In this document: one piece after another, positions 53,258 to 61,452 of the stretch | Layout: each line of letters opens with the position of its first letter | How positions within the stretch are numbered: position 1 is the stretch's first letter | The notes under the pieces: generated by a model | Told to the model about the DNA's origin: nothing | What the model saw: the letters and a program-made list of their open reading frames with translations, nothing else | Database searches by the model: none | NCBI RefSeq assembly: GCF_900109925.1 | Contig: NZ_FOBW01000008.1 | Coordinates: forward strand, 163,861-227,860 | Source: Mesobacillus persicus | GTDB taxonomy: Bacteria; Bacillota; Bacilli; Bacillales; Cytobacillaceae | Direction of reading: 5' to 3' | Length of the DNA: 64,000 bases | Translations under genes and position numbers: made by a program

Positions 53258-54433
53258 TTGAAGATTGCACTATCTGAGAAAATGAATGATTTTAAAACGT
53301 TAATCTTTAGCGAACTAGCAAATTATAAGAAACAAAAGCTACTAGAAGGAAAAGAGATCATTGACCTTAGCATCGGGAGTCCCGACCTACCACCTCCTCC
53401 ATTTGTCATCGAGGAATTACAGAAAAATGTTCAAGACCCTTCTCAGTATGGCTATTCGTTAACCGGAACCGCTGCTCTTCATCAGGCGATTGGTGACTAT
53501 TATCATCGCCAATTTGATGTTTCCCTTCATACTGATAAGGACGTAGTCGTGGTGATGGGCTCTCAGGATGGAATTGTCCATTTACCGATGGTCCTGACGA
53601 ATCCGGGCGATACCATCCTTGTCCCTGATCCAGGGTATACCGCTTATGATGCCGGCCTTTCCTTAGCTGGTGCCATTCCGTACAAAATGCCATTGAAAGA
53701 AGAAAATCATTTTTTGCCTGATTTGGACAAAATCCCTCTCGAGATCAGAGAAAAAGCCAAGCTGATGATTCTCAACTTTCCAGGAAATCCCGTACCGACC
53801 TTAGCGACAAAGAAATTTTTCGAGAAAGTCGTTCAGTTCGCAAACAAACATCAGATTCTTGTGATCCATGATTTTGCTTATTCAGAGCTTTATTATGAGG
53901 AAAAGCCGATTAGCTTTTTATCCATCGAAGGAGCAAAAGAAGTCGGAGTGGAGTTTAATTCTCTCTCCAAAAGCTTTAATATGGCCGGCTGTCGAATTGG
54001 TTACATTGTCGGCAATGAACAGATTATTACCGGGATGAACCGTTTAAAGTCGAATCTTGACTATGGGGTTTTTTTACCAATTCAAAAAGCGGCGATTGCC
54101 GCATTAACCCATTCGGCTTCATTTAGCAAAGATCTGCGAAGCATCTATAAAGAACGAAGAGATCTTCTCATAAACGGCTTAAATGAATTAGGATGGGCAG
54201 TACCATCACCGAAGGCGTCGATGTTTGTTTGGGCAAAGGTCCCCGCGCCCTATACGTCCACCGATTTTGCTTATAAATTAATCGATGAGGCGGGAATTGT
54301 CGTTACGCCCGGAAATGCTTTTGGAAAAGAAGGCGAAGGCTATGTAAGAATTGCCCTTACACAGAATGTTGAGGTGTTAGAAAAGGCAATCTCAAAGCTG
54401 AAGGAACTGAATTGCTTTCCTGTTAAAAAATAA
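53258..54433 (+). CDS. PLP-dependent aminotransferase class I/II (DapL-like)
   Basis: A 391-residue fold-type I aminotransferase. Visible residues: GSQDGIVHLPM (phosphate region), NFPGNPVPT, HDFAYSELYY and the Schiff-base Lys in NSLSKSFNMAGCRIGY (near 232). Close to the group annotated as LL-diaminopimelate aminotransferase-like or YugH-like; which amino acid is used is unknown. TTG 53258 has AAGGAGAG 7 bases upstream; a longer frame from 53198 is not supported. No amino-acid riboswitch was seen upstream. Confidence 0.88.
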   Translation: MKIALSEKMNDFKTLIFSELANYKKQKLLEGKEIIDLSIGSPDLPPPPFVIEELQKNVQDPSQYGYSLTGTAALHQAIGDYYHRQFDVSLHTDKDVVVVMGSQDGIVHLPMVLTNPGDTILVPDPGYTAYDAGLSLAGAIPYKMPLKEENHFLPDLDKIPLEIREKAKLMILNFPGNPVPTLATKKFFEKVVQFANKHQILVIHDFAYSELYYEEKPISFLSIEGAKEVGVEFNSLSKSFNMAGCRIGYIVGNEQIITGMNRLKSNLDYGVFLPIQKAAIAALTHSASFSKDLRSIYKERRDLLINGLNELGWAVPSPKASMFVWAKVPAPYTSTDFAYKLIDEAGIVVTPGNAFGKEGEGYVRIALTQNVEVLEKAISKLKELNCFPVKK

Positions 54434-54435
54434 TG

Positions 54436-54497
54436 AAAAAGGTGTATCCTCTTTGCCCTCGAGTGTTTAGGGCGAGCAAGGGGGATACACCTTTTTT
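54436..54497 (+). terminator. Terminator of the aminotransferase gene
   Basis: AAAAAGGTGTATCC pairs with GGATACACCTTTTTT, with an inner TTTGCCCT/AGGGCGAG helix; six Ts follow. Confidence 0.88.
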
Positions 54498-54540
54498 AAT
54501 CTGATGGAACTTTCCATCTAACACGATTGCTTTTTAGTTC

Positions 54541-54999
54541 TCACTCCGTTGTCGTCATAGACGCCTGGATCCCAGGATTAATTTCCGCTTCAGGATAGTT
54601 GATTTGTTCGTCGAATTCAACCCAGTCTAGATTTGCCATCAACAGGAGATAACGTTTCCCAGTGGATGGGTCGCTGATAATGATGTGGTCACGACCGGCC
54701 GTTTCGACGCGCCCGCGGTAAACCATTGAACTCCATCTGTTATTCCCTTGGTAAGTATAGTAAAATGTACCGACCTTACCTTTGTTGAAACGGAGGATAT
54801 TTTCGATAAAAGATTCTTCCACTCTCCCTGTTGGAAGTTGCTGGCCAGTCCCCATTGGAACCACTGGAGTGGCATAAGTGGGTCCAGAATACCCGTTCGC
54901 CGGAGAGCCAGGTTGTTGTGGTACAGCCCGCATCATGGAAGCTGGATCAAAACCAGGATAATAATTCATTGGATAAAAACTTGAGTTTCCACAAGTCAT
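54541..54999 (-). CDS. gerQ: Spore coat protein GerQ
   Basis: About 152 residues. A Pro/Gly/Tyr-rich N-terminal part (YYPGFDPASMMRAVPQQPG) is followed by the conserved GerQ domain (VEESFIENILRFNKGKVGTF then YTYQGNNRWSSMVYRG and IIISDPSTGKRYLLLMANLD). GerQ is cross-linked into the coat by transglutaminase and anchors CwlJ there. ATG 54999 has AAAAGGAG 9-10 bases upstream; a longer version from 55020 lacks a ribosome site but would restore N-terminal lysines, which are the cross-link sites in B. subtilis, so the start is uncertain. Confidence 0.92.
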   Translation of the reverse strand: MTCGNSSFYPMNYYPGFDPASMMRAVPQQPGSPANGYSGPTYATPVVPMGTGQQLPTGRVEESFIENILRFNKGKVGTFYYTYQGNNRWSSMVYRGRVETAGRDHIIISDPSTGKRYLLLMANLDWVEFDEQINYPEAEINPGIQASMTTTE

Positions 55000-55020
55000 G
55001 AGAAGCAACTCCTTTTTCAT

Positions 55021-55497
55021 TTAACTATAAAACTCTGGGCAATAGCCCGGTACGGCGACATAAAAACAATGGTTTTTATGCGCAAAGTCGTACACCGTCA
55101 TGGGGGATCTTGGCATTGTGGGGGTACAAGGAGCGCGGTATCTCTTCCCAGGACTGGGGTTGAAAAACCACAAATTCCTGCTGGCCCGAGGTTCCCTATG
55201 ACCCTGCAACAGATTCCTTGCCCGTTGGAGGTCCTCCTCTGTGGGTCGTTGTGTATACAGTGCACCATTTAAGACGGGCTCAAAGTGAGGGATTCCAGTT
55301 CCAGGTATGGTCTGATAAATCGCATGCCTAATATTGCGTAAATTTTTAAAATCAGGATCACAGTTTGCCTCGACCCGATTGGCCACAACCGTTCCTACCA
55401 TGTTCATCCCTTGAGCTCCTTCACCGATCCCTTCGGCCAGCATAAGCCTCGCCAACTCCTCGACATCACGTTCCGTATGCCTTATACGCTTACCCAT
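55021..55497 (-). CDS. cwlJ: Spore cortex-lytic enzyme CwlJ
   Basis: A 158-residue hydrolase of the SleB/CwlJ catalytic family: the Glu in LARLMLAEGIGEGAQGM, VGTVVANRV, and the closing NPSPGKRYRAPCTP region. It lyses cortex peptidoglycan during Ca-dipicolinate germination and requires GerQ, encoded immediately downstream, which is the standard operon. AAAGGGGTG precedes the start. No recognisable sigma-E promoter, although that is expected. Confidence 0.94.
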   Translation of the reverse strand: MGKRIRHTERDVEELARLMLAEGIGEGAQGMNMVGTVVANRVEANCDPDFKNLRNIRHAIYQTIPGTGIPHFEPVLNGALYTQRPTEEDLQRARNLLQGHREPRASRNLWFFNPSPGKRYRAPCTPTMPRSPMTVYDFAHKNHCFYVAVPGYCPEFYS

Positions 55498-55660
55498 TTT
55501 CTCACCCCTTTCGGCTTATACAAGTAACTTATTGTCTTAACCTATATTTGGTAACTTGCCTATCCGCCCAAATCCATGAAGTGCAGTGTAAAGAAAGAAA
55601 ATCATGCCATTTGATCCAAGCTCGTTCGGTAGAACTAGATTGCATTTAAGTTTAAAACAA

Positions 55661-55723
55661 AAAAATGTGTCCCCCACAACACTTGAGCTTTAGGGCAAGT
55701 GTTGTGAGGGACACAACTTTTTT
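55661..55723. terminator. Hairpin with T-run beside cwlJ and alkD-like genes
   Basis: TGTGTCCC-CACAACACTTG pairs with CAAGTGTTGTGAGGGACACA, then CTTTTTT on the plus strand and AAAAAA on the other. It lies between cwlJ and the AlkD-like gene. Confidence 0.7.
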
Positions 55724-55777
55724 ATCCGGATTTTTTAAAATTTCCACGCGGAGAATTCTAGTGTTTATGTATTCTCG

Positions 55778-56485
55778 TTAACAAATACAGGTTTTGCGCT
55801 TCATGCCTACTCGATCTTTCTCTTCGATTTTCTGGATATATGTGGAGGCGAGCGGGACCTTGCAAGCTGTATTCCCGACGTCGACATTTACTTTTCCAAT
55901 CTCATCGGCCACCTGTTTCGCTTCCTCCGTTAATTCTTTCACATAGGAGCCAACCGAAATGACAAACCCGTTCATCACATAACGTACCCGGTTCCGTTCC
56001 TGATGGACCGTGGTCTTCACTTGATTTAACAAGGCTTTTATTTCAGCTACGTCTAGGTTTTCATCCGGTGTAATTGAAACATAGTTCGCATAGGTACTCC
56101 AGCCGCAAACAGCTAGCATTTCTTTGTCTGATTTCATCCATTCTCTTGCCAATTCAAGCGCATAATTACTCTCAGCAGCTACCTGAGCAACAGTGTATTC
56201 AGCTAACATATACCAATAGGCTTTGTCTGCCCAATTCTGTAAGGTTTCCTTTGAAATAAGCTTTGGATTGACGGAGAGACCGGCCAGATACATCGCATCA
56301 TGATGTCCGGAATCATATAATTTCATGACTAAATCTTGATCCTTTTTAACATGCTTGACAAGCTTTTTTAAATCCCCAATTTTTACTCCAAAAAAGGGCT
56401 CTTCTACCCCGTGATTTGTATAAATTTGCTTTGTCTGTTCGGAACCTAACTCCCTTAACTTATCCATGATTTCTTCATAGGACAT
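55778..56485 (-). CDS. DNA alkylation repair protein (AlkD-like)
   Basis: A 235-residue all-helical HEAT-repeat-like protein of the DNA_alkylation family (FFGVKIGDLKKLVKHVKKDQ, EYTVAQVAAESNYALELARE, EKEMLAVCGWSTYAN-type regions). AlkD glycosylases remove alkylated bases. Some members have lost catalytic residues; I cannot verify the key Asp/Trp positions without alignment. AGGAGG precedes the start. Single gene. Confidence 0.82.
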   Translation of the reverse strand: MSYEEIMDKLRELGSEQTKQIYTNHGVEEPFFGVKIGDLKKLVKHVKKDQDLVMKLYDSGHHDAMYLAGLSVNPKLISKETLQNWADKAYWYMLAEYTVAQVAAESNYALELAREWMKSDKEMLAVCGWSTYANYVSITPDENLDVAEIKALLNQVKTTVHQERNRVRYVMNGFVISVGSYVKELTEEAKQVADEIGKVNVDVGNTACKVPLASTYIQKIEEKDRVGMKRKTCIC

Positions 56486-56701
56486 GAACGACTTCCTCCT
56501 AATCTTTCTTTTTAAGGCTTGTTGATTTCATTTCAGTCTTAAATATTATCTACCACTGACCTGGACGTATATACCAGATGTTACGTTTAACACGAACCCA
56601 CGTTGGATAATTCTATGTTGGTATCTATGATTCCTTGTTTACCTAGGTTTTTTTAGGTACCTTACTAGCAAACCTATATGAAACTCAATTTGCATATACA
56701 A

Positions 56702-56733
56702 AAATGCCTCCCCTAGCCGGTAAGGAGAGGCAC
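56702..56733 (-). terminator. Terminator of the cyclophilin gene
   Basis: TGCCTC-CCTAGC-type stem (GCCTCTCCTTACCGG/CTAGGGGAGGC on the minus strand) followed by ATTTTTG. Confidence 0.7.
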
Positions 56734-56737
56734 ATTC

Positions 56738-57421
56738 TTATTGAATTTTTGGTTCAGGATAATCGTATCCTTTTGTATCAACTACGACCGTTTTTATTTT
56801 TTGATCCTCTAACGGCATGTCCATGCTGTCGCGTTCAACCGATACAATGGCATCAGCGGTTTCCATTCCTTCGATGACCTTTCCGAAGGCTGCATACTCT
56901 CCATCAAGATGAGATGCTTCGTTCACCATGATAAAAAACTGTGAACTTGCAGAGTTTGGATCGTTCGTTCTAGCCATAGAAATCACCCCGCGCTCATGGG
57001 TAACGGTGTTTTGTTCAAATCCATTTGAACTGAACTCCCCCGCGATTGTGTAATCAGGTCCACCAGTACCGGTTCCATCCGGGTCTCCCCCTTGAATCAT
57101 GAAGTCAGGTATAACCCGATGAAAAATCAGGCCATCATAAAAACCTTCTTCAACCAAAGAGATAAAGTTTGCGACCGTATTAGGAGCTGCTTCTGGAAAC
57201 AACTCAAGAACGATTTCTTGGCCATCTTCCATCGTCATCGTCACAACTGGACGCTCTTGAACATCCGAAGGGTATTCCGTTGTTTCAATGGTTTCGTTCG
57301 TCTTGTTTTCACTCGTCTTGCCTTCTTCTTCCTTTTCTGCGCCGCCGCACCCAGCTAAAATAAACATCAATCCAGCGATGGCCACCAACAGAAACCCAAA
57401 TGCTTTTTTATGTAGCTTCAT
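56738..57421 (-). CDS. Cyclophilin-type peptidyl-prolyl isomerase, lipoprotein
   Basis: About 227 residues. Signal peptide MKLHKKAFGFLLVAIAGLMF ends at lipobox ILAGC. A charged linker leads into the cyclophilin domain (about 65-225), with FHRVIPDFMIQGGDP and FFIMVNEASHLDGEYAAFGKV. Acts on proteins outside the membrane as a foldase. ATG 57421 has AAAGGAG upstream; a longer frame (57442) does not start at a ribosome site. Confidence 0.9.
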   Translation of the reverse strand: MKLHKKAFGFLLVAIAGLMFILAGCGGAEKEEEGKTSENKTNETIETTEYPSDVQERPVVTMTMEDGQEIVLELFPEAAPNTVANFISLVEEGFYDGLIFHRVIPDFMIQGGDPDGTGTGGPDYTIAGEFSSNGFEQNTVTHERGVISMARTNDPNSASSQFFIMVNEASHLDGEYAAFGKVIEGMETADAIVSVERDSMDMPLEDQKIKTVVVDTKGYDYPEPKIQ

Positions 57422-57443
57422 ATCCTTACTCCTTTCGAGCATG

Positions 57444-57487
57444 GGGACGGTTCTTCTGCTTCCTTTCGGAAGCAGAAGAACCGTCCC
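57444..57487. repeat. Paired (inverted) GGGACGG/TGCTTCC element
   Basis: Perfect 20-base arms (variable bases TC/GA) around TTTC. It lies 23 bases upstream of the cyclophilin start codon, so unusually a paired copy is on the 5' side of a gene. Confidence 0.9.
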
Positions 57488-57820
57488 TTCACTTTCTAGC
57501 TTATACCATCATTATAACATTTCCTGCAAGTTCTAAGCCTCAAATTTCATGAAGATACAGGAGATGAAGCCTCGTGCATGCGAAATATCCGAAACACGTT
57601 AAAAAGTAGCACGGTTACTTGTCTTATTCCGCTAGTTCGAGCAGTTCATAAAGGGACTTTTGAAATATCTCAGACGGGACTGGTTGTGCTTTTTGATTTT
57701 GTAGTTAGCACATAGTGCTATAAGAGATTATTAAAACCCAACCACATCGAGTTCCTATGCTCCTTCCTTACCCTAACGACCTAACAGCCTATGAATAAAT
57801 CAAACTTTCATGAAAAAAGA
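57488..57820. other. Gene-free stretch
   Basis: About 330 bases with the probable cyclophilin promoter and nothing else I can support. Confidence 0.4.
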
Positions 57821-57821
57821 A

Positions 57822-57848
57822 GACTCTACTATTAAAGTCTTCTTTTAA
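57822..57848 (-). terminator. Terminator of the 48-residue gene
   Basis: AAGAAGACT pairs with AGTCTTCTT; TTTTTTC follows on the minus strand. It lies 12 bases beyond the stop codon. Confidence 0.75.
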
Positions 57849-57859
57849 AAAGTATTAGA

Positions 57860-58006
57860 TTAATGAACCCGAATCTCTTCTCTTATATCCTCATCAAAAT
57901 GAACCCTTGTATGCTTTGATTCAATCCTCTCAAACTCTTCCAATTCCTCACTAACAGCATCACTATACCACCAGTTTTTCAATTCTAGAATCAGCTCAGT
58001 AAGCAT
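57860..58006 (-). CDS. Small acidic protein, 48 aa, unknown
   Basis: ATG at 58006 with GGAGG 7 bases upstream opens a 48-residue, highly acidic frame (MLTELILELKNWWYSDAVSE, then EFERIESKHTRVHFDEDIRE) ending at TAA, followed by a good terminator. The complete ribosome site-frame-terminator unit makes it a credible gene. No family recognised; probably amphipathic helical. Confidence 0.7.
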   Translation of the reverse strand: MLTELILELKNWWYSDAVSEELEEFERIESKHTRVHFDEDIREEIRVH

Positions 58007-58258
58007 TTTGATTCCTCCATTTTTGGGTAATTGGAACTCTTATGTCCTTATTATACCCCTGTTTTTCTAGTAATTAAAGCGCTTACAAAATAGGCGAAAT
58101 AGCAAGATAAATTAGAAATTATTGTCTATTTTCTGGTCTGTACTAGACTTACATTGGGTTGTAGATTGCTAGCTTTAGAGATGGCAAATAGTAATAAAAC
58201 CCAGCCGATAAACAATACTTATCAGAGCTACCAAAAACACCGAACGCTCGTGATCATG

Positions 58259-58278
58259 GAAGCAGAAGAACCGTCCCC
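58259..58278 (-). repeat. Solo copy of the GGGACGG/TGCTTCC element
   Basis: Reverse-orientation copy (TC/GA type) immediately followed by CTTGCTTCC, 75-95 bases upstream of the ABC operon start. Confidence 0.85.
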
Positions 58279-58354
58279 TTGCTTCCTTTCTACACTCAGG
58301 TTACAATTAAGTTTTGTGAAAACGGTGTGAGTTAGTTTTTGGGGGGATCTATGA

Positions 58355-59353
58355 ATGAACGTTATTGAGGTTCAGAATTTACGTAAAGAATTTAAGTCGT
58401 ATTCTAGTCGTTCTGGTTTGTCTGGGGCGTTTCGGGACTTGTTTACGAGAAATTATAAAACACTTGCTGCGGTTGATGATATCTCCTTAAACATCAAACA
58501 AGGGGAAATGGTCGGCTACATTGGCGAGAATGGTGCAGGGAAATCGACGACCATTAAGATGTTAACTGGCATTCTAACGCCAACATCCGGTTCAATCGTT
58601 GTTAATGGGATGAACCCTCATAAGCAACGAGAAGAATTCGTGCGCACCATCGGCGTGGTGTTCGGACAGCGTTCCCAGCTATGGTGGGACATTGCCGTAC
58701 AGGAATCTTTTCGACTATTAAAAAAGGTCTACCGTGTCTCAGATGAAGATTATAACCGCCATATGGGCCATGTAATCGAAACATTAGAAATTGGTCCATT
58801 ATTGGATAAACCTGTTCGAAAGCTATCGTTAGGACAACGGATGCGTTGCGAATTAGCGGCGGCACTTATCCACAACCCTCCCCTACTGTTCTTAGATGAG
58901 CCAACGATTGGACTTGATGTCTTAGTAAAGTTAAAGATTCGTAAGTTTTTAAAAGAAATCAATGAACAGTATAAAACTACGATTCTGTTAACAACCCATG
59001 ATTTAACCGACATCGAAGCCCTATGTGAACGGGTCGTTTTGCTAGATGAAGGGAAAATCATTTATGATGGCAAGCTCAATCAGCTTCAATCACAGGCAGT
59101 TGAAGGAAAACAAGTAGAATTTGAGTTTCTGACAGAGATTGCTAAAAATAATCTTGTCTTTTTACCAAATGTTCAATGGGAGCAAAAAGACGCAACCACT
59201 TGGCTTGCCCATGTCAACGGGGACGAACGCCTTGTCTCGCAATTGATTAGCCTCGTCGTGCAAAAAAATCCGATTAAAAATGTCCGCATCAATGAAGTCT
59301 CGACCGAAGAAATTGTTCGCAAGATTTATGAAGAAGGAATGGCCCTCGCATGA
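58355..59353 (+). CDS. ABC transporter ATP-binding protein
   Basis: A 332-residue ATPase: Walker A GENGAGKSTT (near 54), Q-loop VFGQRSQLWW, signature LSLGQRMRCEL (near 153) and Walker B LLFLDEPTIGLD. The GQRSQLWWD sequence is typical of the ABC-2 subgroup whose partners are PF06182 membrane proteins, as encoded downstream. Exporter of unknown cargo. GGGGGG lies about 8 bases before ATG 58355. Confidence 0.92.
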   Translation: MNVIEVQNLRKEFKSYSSRSGLSGAFRDLFTRNYKTLAAVDDISLNIKQGEMVGYIGENGAGKSTTIKMLTGILTPTSGSIVVNGMNPHKQREEFVRTIGVVFGQRSQLWWDIAVQESFRLLKKVYRVSDEDYNRHMGHVIETLEIGPLLDKPVRKLSLGQRMRCELAAALIHNPPLLFLDEPTIGLDVLVKLKIRKFLKEINEQYKTTILLTTHDLTDIEALCERVVLLDEGKIIYDGKLNQLQSQAVEGKQVEFEFLTEIAKNNLVFLPNVQWEQKDATTWLAHVNGDERLVSQLISLVVQKNPIKNVRINEVSTEEIVRKIYEEGMALA

Positions 59354-60141
59354 GTATGTATCTTGAAATGATTCGGGTTCGATTTTTAATGATGCTTGCT
59401 TATCGTACAAATTATTATAGTGGGATCTTGATTTATAGCATTAACATCGGGGCCTATTATTTTCTCTGGTCAGCAATCTATGGAAACAATGAAGAGATTC
59501 AAGGATTGTCCGTCCTGCAAATGACTACGTATGTGGCGGTTGCCTGGATGGCGCGAGCTTTCTATTTTAATAATATCGACCGTGAAATTGCCGCTGAAAT
59601 CAAAGACGGCAAAGTCGCGATTGAAATGATTCGCCCTTATAACTATCTAGGGATGAAAACCATGCAGGCGCTCGGGGAGGGAATCTTCCGGTTATTGTTC
59701 TTCTCGGTACCAGGAATGATCATTGTGGCGTTAGTATTTCCGATTAGCTTTTCTGCTAATTTGTCGACCTGGCTGTTTTTCTTTGTCTCGCTCGTCTTTA
59801 GTTTTATCGTCAATACGCAAATCAACCTACTCACGGGGATCATGTCTTTCTTCCTATTTAATAATACCGGGTTAATTCGAGCGAAACGGGTGGTCATCGA
59901 TTTGTTTTCAGGTCTACTTCTCCCGATCTCTTTTTATCCTTTGTGGGCGCAAACAGTCATGACGTATTTACCATTTCAAGCCATCAGCTATATTCCGAGT
60001 ATGATTTTTACCGAAGGCTTTGTTGGTAAGGAGATTTTTAACGCTGTCTTGCTACAAGCATTCTGGGCTTTGATCTTATTGATCCCGATTCGCCTGTTAT
60101 GGTCTCTTGCTAAAAAACAATTAATTGTCCAAGGAGGCTAA
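59350..60141 (+). CDS. ABC-2 permease subunit (DUF990/PF06182), first
   Basis: A 263-residue protein with six membrane helices (SMYLEMIRVRFLMMLAYRTN at the N-terminus). It overlaps the ATPase stop by 4 bases (ATGA), so is translationally coupled. With the next gene it forms a heterodimeric membrane domain. Confidence 0.88.
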   Translation: MSMYLEMIRVRFLMMLAYRTNYYSGILIYSINIGAYYFLWSAIYGNNEEIQGLSVLQMTTYVAVAWMARAFYFNNIDREIAAEIKDGKVAIEMIRPYNYLGMKTMQALGEGIFRLLFFSVPGMIIVALVFPISFSANLSTWLFFFVSLVFSFIVNTQINLLTGIMSFFLFNNTGLIRAKRVVIDLFSGLLLPISFYPLWAQTVMTYLPFQAISYIPSMIFTEGFVGKEIFNAVLLQAFWALILLIPIRLLWSLAKKQLIVQGG

Positions 60142-60145
60142 TGGA

Positions 60146-60931
60146 GTGTTTTACGTTTCGATGTTTTTTCAATACGCCTCTCAATATTTAAAAACAAGGT
60201 TAACATACAGAATAGATACGGTTATTGAAATTTTATCTGACTTATTGTTTCAAGCCGTCAACCTCATCTTCATTCTCATCGTGTTCGACCATACAGCCTC
60301 CTTAGGTGGATGGAACCGTGAGGAAATCATTTTTATTTACGGATTTTTCCTTGTTCCCTATGCGTTATTTTCCTCGTTTTTTAATATCTGGGACTTTAAC
60401 GAGCGCTATATTGTCAGAGGGGAAATGGACCGAGTGTTAACTCGACCGGTTCATAGTCTTTTTCAGATTATTATGGAGCGGATGGAGCTTGAATCTCTCT
60501 TCGGCGTGATTACTGGATTGGTGATTATGGGCTATGCCGCGACGGAGCTAGGGTTAACCTTTGCTTGGTATGATGTATTGATCTTTATTAGCATGGTGCT
60601 AGGCGGGGCGTTTATTTATGCAGGTATTTTTATTTCGATTGCGACGATTGGGTTTTGGTCTGATAGCCGGACGGATATTATGCCGATGATGTATAATATC
60701 GGGAACTACGGTCGTTACCCGGTGAACATTTATCATAAAGTGATACGGTTTGTGTTAACGTGGATTTTACCGTTTGCTTTTGTCGGGGTGTATCCGGCTG
60801 CGTATTTCCTAAATCGCGAAGAATGGTATGGATATGCGTTTTTGACCCCTGTCATGGGGATCGTTTTTTTCAGTATCTCCTATTTACTTTGGAATGCTGG
60901 TGTGAAAAGATATCGTGGAGCCGGGAACTGA
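60146..60931 (+). CDS. ABC-2 permease subunit (PF06182), second
   Basis: A 261-residue six-helix membrane protein, paralogue of the preceding subunit (FFQYASQYLKTRLTYRIDTV at the start; ERYIVRGEMDRVLTRPVHSL is typical of the family). GTG 60146 is chosen because AAGGAGG lies 8 bases upstream; a longer frame from 60125 overlaps the previous gene. Confidence 0.88.
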   Translation: MFYVSMFFQYASQYLKTRLTYRIDTVIEILSDLLFQAVNLIFILIVFDHTASLGGWNREEIIFIYGFFLVPYALFSSFFNIWDFNERYIVRGEMDRVLTRPVHSLFQIIMERMELESLFGVITGLVIMGYAATELGLTFAWYDVLIFISMVLGGAFIYAGIFISIATIGFWSDSRTDIMPMMYNIGNYGRYPVNIYHKVIRFVLTWILPFAFVGVYPAAYFLNREEWYGYAFLTPVMGIVFFSISYLLWNAGVKRYRGAGN

Positions 60932-60957
60932 ACTATTCGTTCAGTTCCCCTCCTTTG
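60923..60957 (+). terminator. Terminator of the ABC operon
   Basis: GGGAACTGAAC pairs with GTTCAGTTCCC around TATTC and overlaps the stop codon; CTCCTTTG follows, so it is a weak terminator. Confidence 0.6.
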
Positions 60958-61066
60958 ACAATATACGGACACAAGCCGACAATACTGATCAACGATGTAA
61001 GTCTATTTTCATTTTCCCGATTAATAGTGTTTAGGGCAGGGTAATGTAGAAATGAGGGGTGAAAAG

Positions 61067-61372
61067 ATGAAAGTAACAATAACGAAAGCCGCAAACGAGC
61101 AGTTGACCAACCAACTAGGACCTGAACCAAAACTTAAGCTCAATGAAGTCCGAACAACTGGTTGAGGGGCGACCTATGTGTACGAACTTGCTCAGGTTGA
61201 GCAAACCAAGAACGAGGAAATCTTTAAAGTCGATCAAATCACCATCTATATTGACCCACTCGTCATCAATCACCTAGATGGAGACATTACAATCGACCAT
61301 AACAAAAATTATGGCTACATCCTAAAAAACAACTTCGAAGTCTTAACCTTCGGAATGAAATTAACGAAGTAA
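61067..61372 (+). CDS. HesB-like protein with in-frame TGA, candidate selenoprotein
   Basis: ATG 61067 (ribosome site GAGGGG) opens a 101-residue frame if TGA at 61163-61165 is read through. Sequence before it: KVTITKAANEQLTNQLGPEP then KLKLNEVRTTG; then TGA (codon 33), then GATYVYELAQVEQTK, FKVDQITIYIDPLVI, TIDHNKNYGYILKNN and the stop at 61372. This is the HesB/IscA-type beta fold. A subgroup of HesB-like proteins (TIGR01911) carries selenocysteine in a G-U-G context, which is the context here. A hairpin with the properties of a bacterial SECIS follows. The alternative is a nonsense mutation of a Cys codon. Confidence 0.72.
61188..61204 (+). promoter_or_regulatory. SECIS-like hairpin
   Basis: TTGCTCA-GGT-TGAGCAA, a perfect 7-base stem with a 3-base loop starting with G. 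The loop begins 29 bases after the TGA, inside the usual 16-37 base range, and lies in frame within the coding sequence. Confidence 0.6.
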
Positions 61373-61373
61373 A

Positions 61374-61447
61374 GGGACGGTTCTCTTGCTTCCATTGGCT
61401 CTCTTCTTATGCAGAAGTGTCCAACTAGGAAGCAAGAGAACCGTCCC
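61374..61447. repeat. Paired GGGACGG/TGCTTCC element with a 34-base loop
   Basis: Two perfect 20-base arms (variable bases CT/AG) separated by 34 bases. Lies between the HesB-like gene and the convergent YycO-like gene, one base from the HesB-like stop. Confidence 0.9.
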
Positions 61448-61452
61448 CTGCT

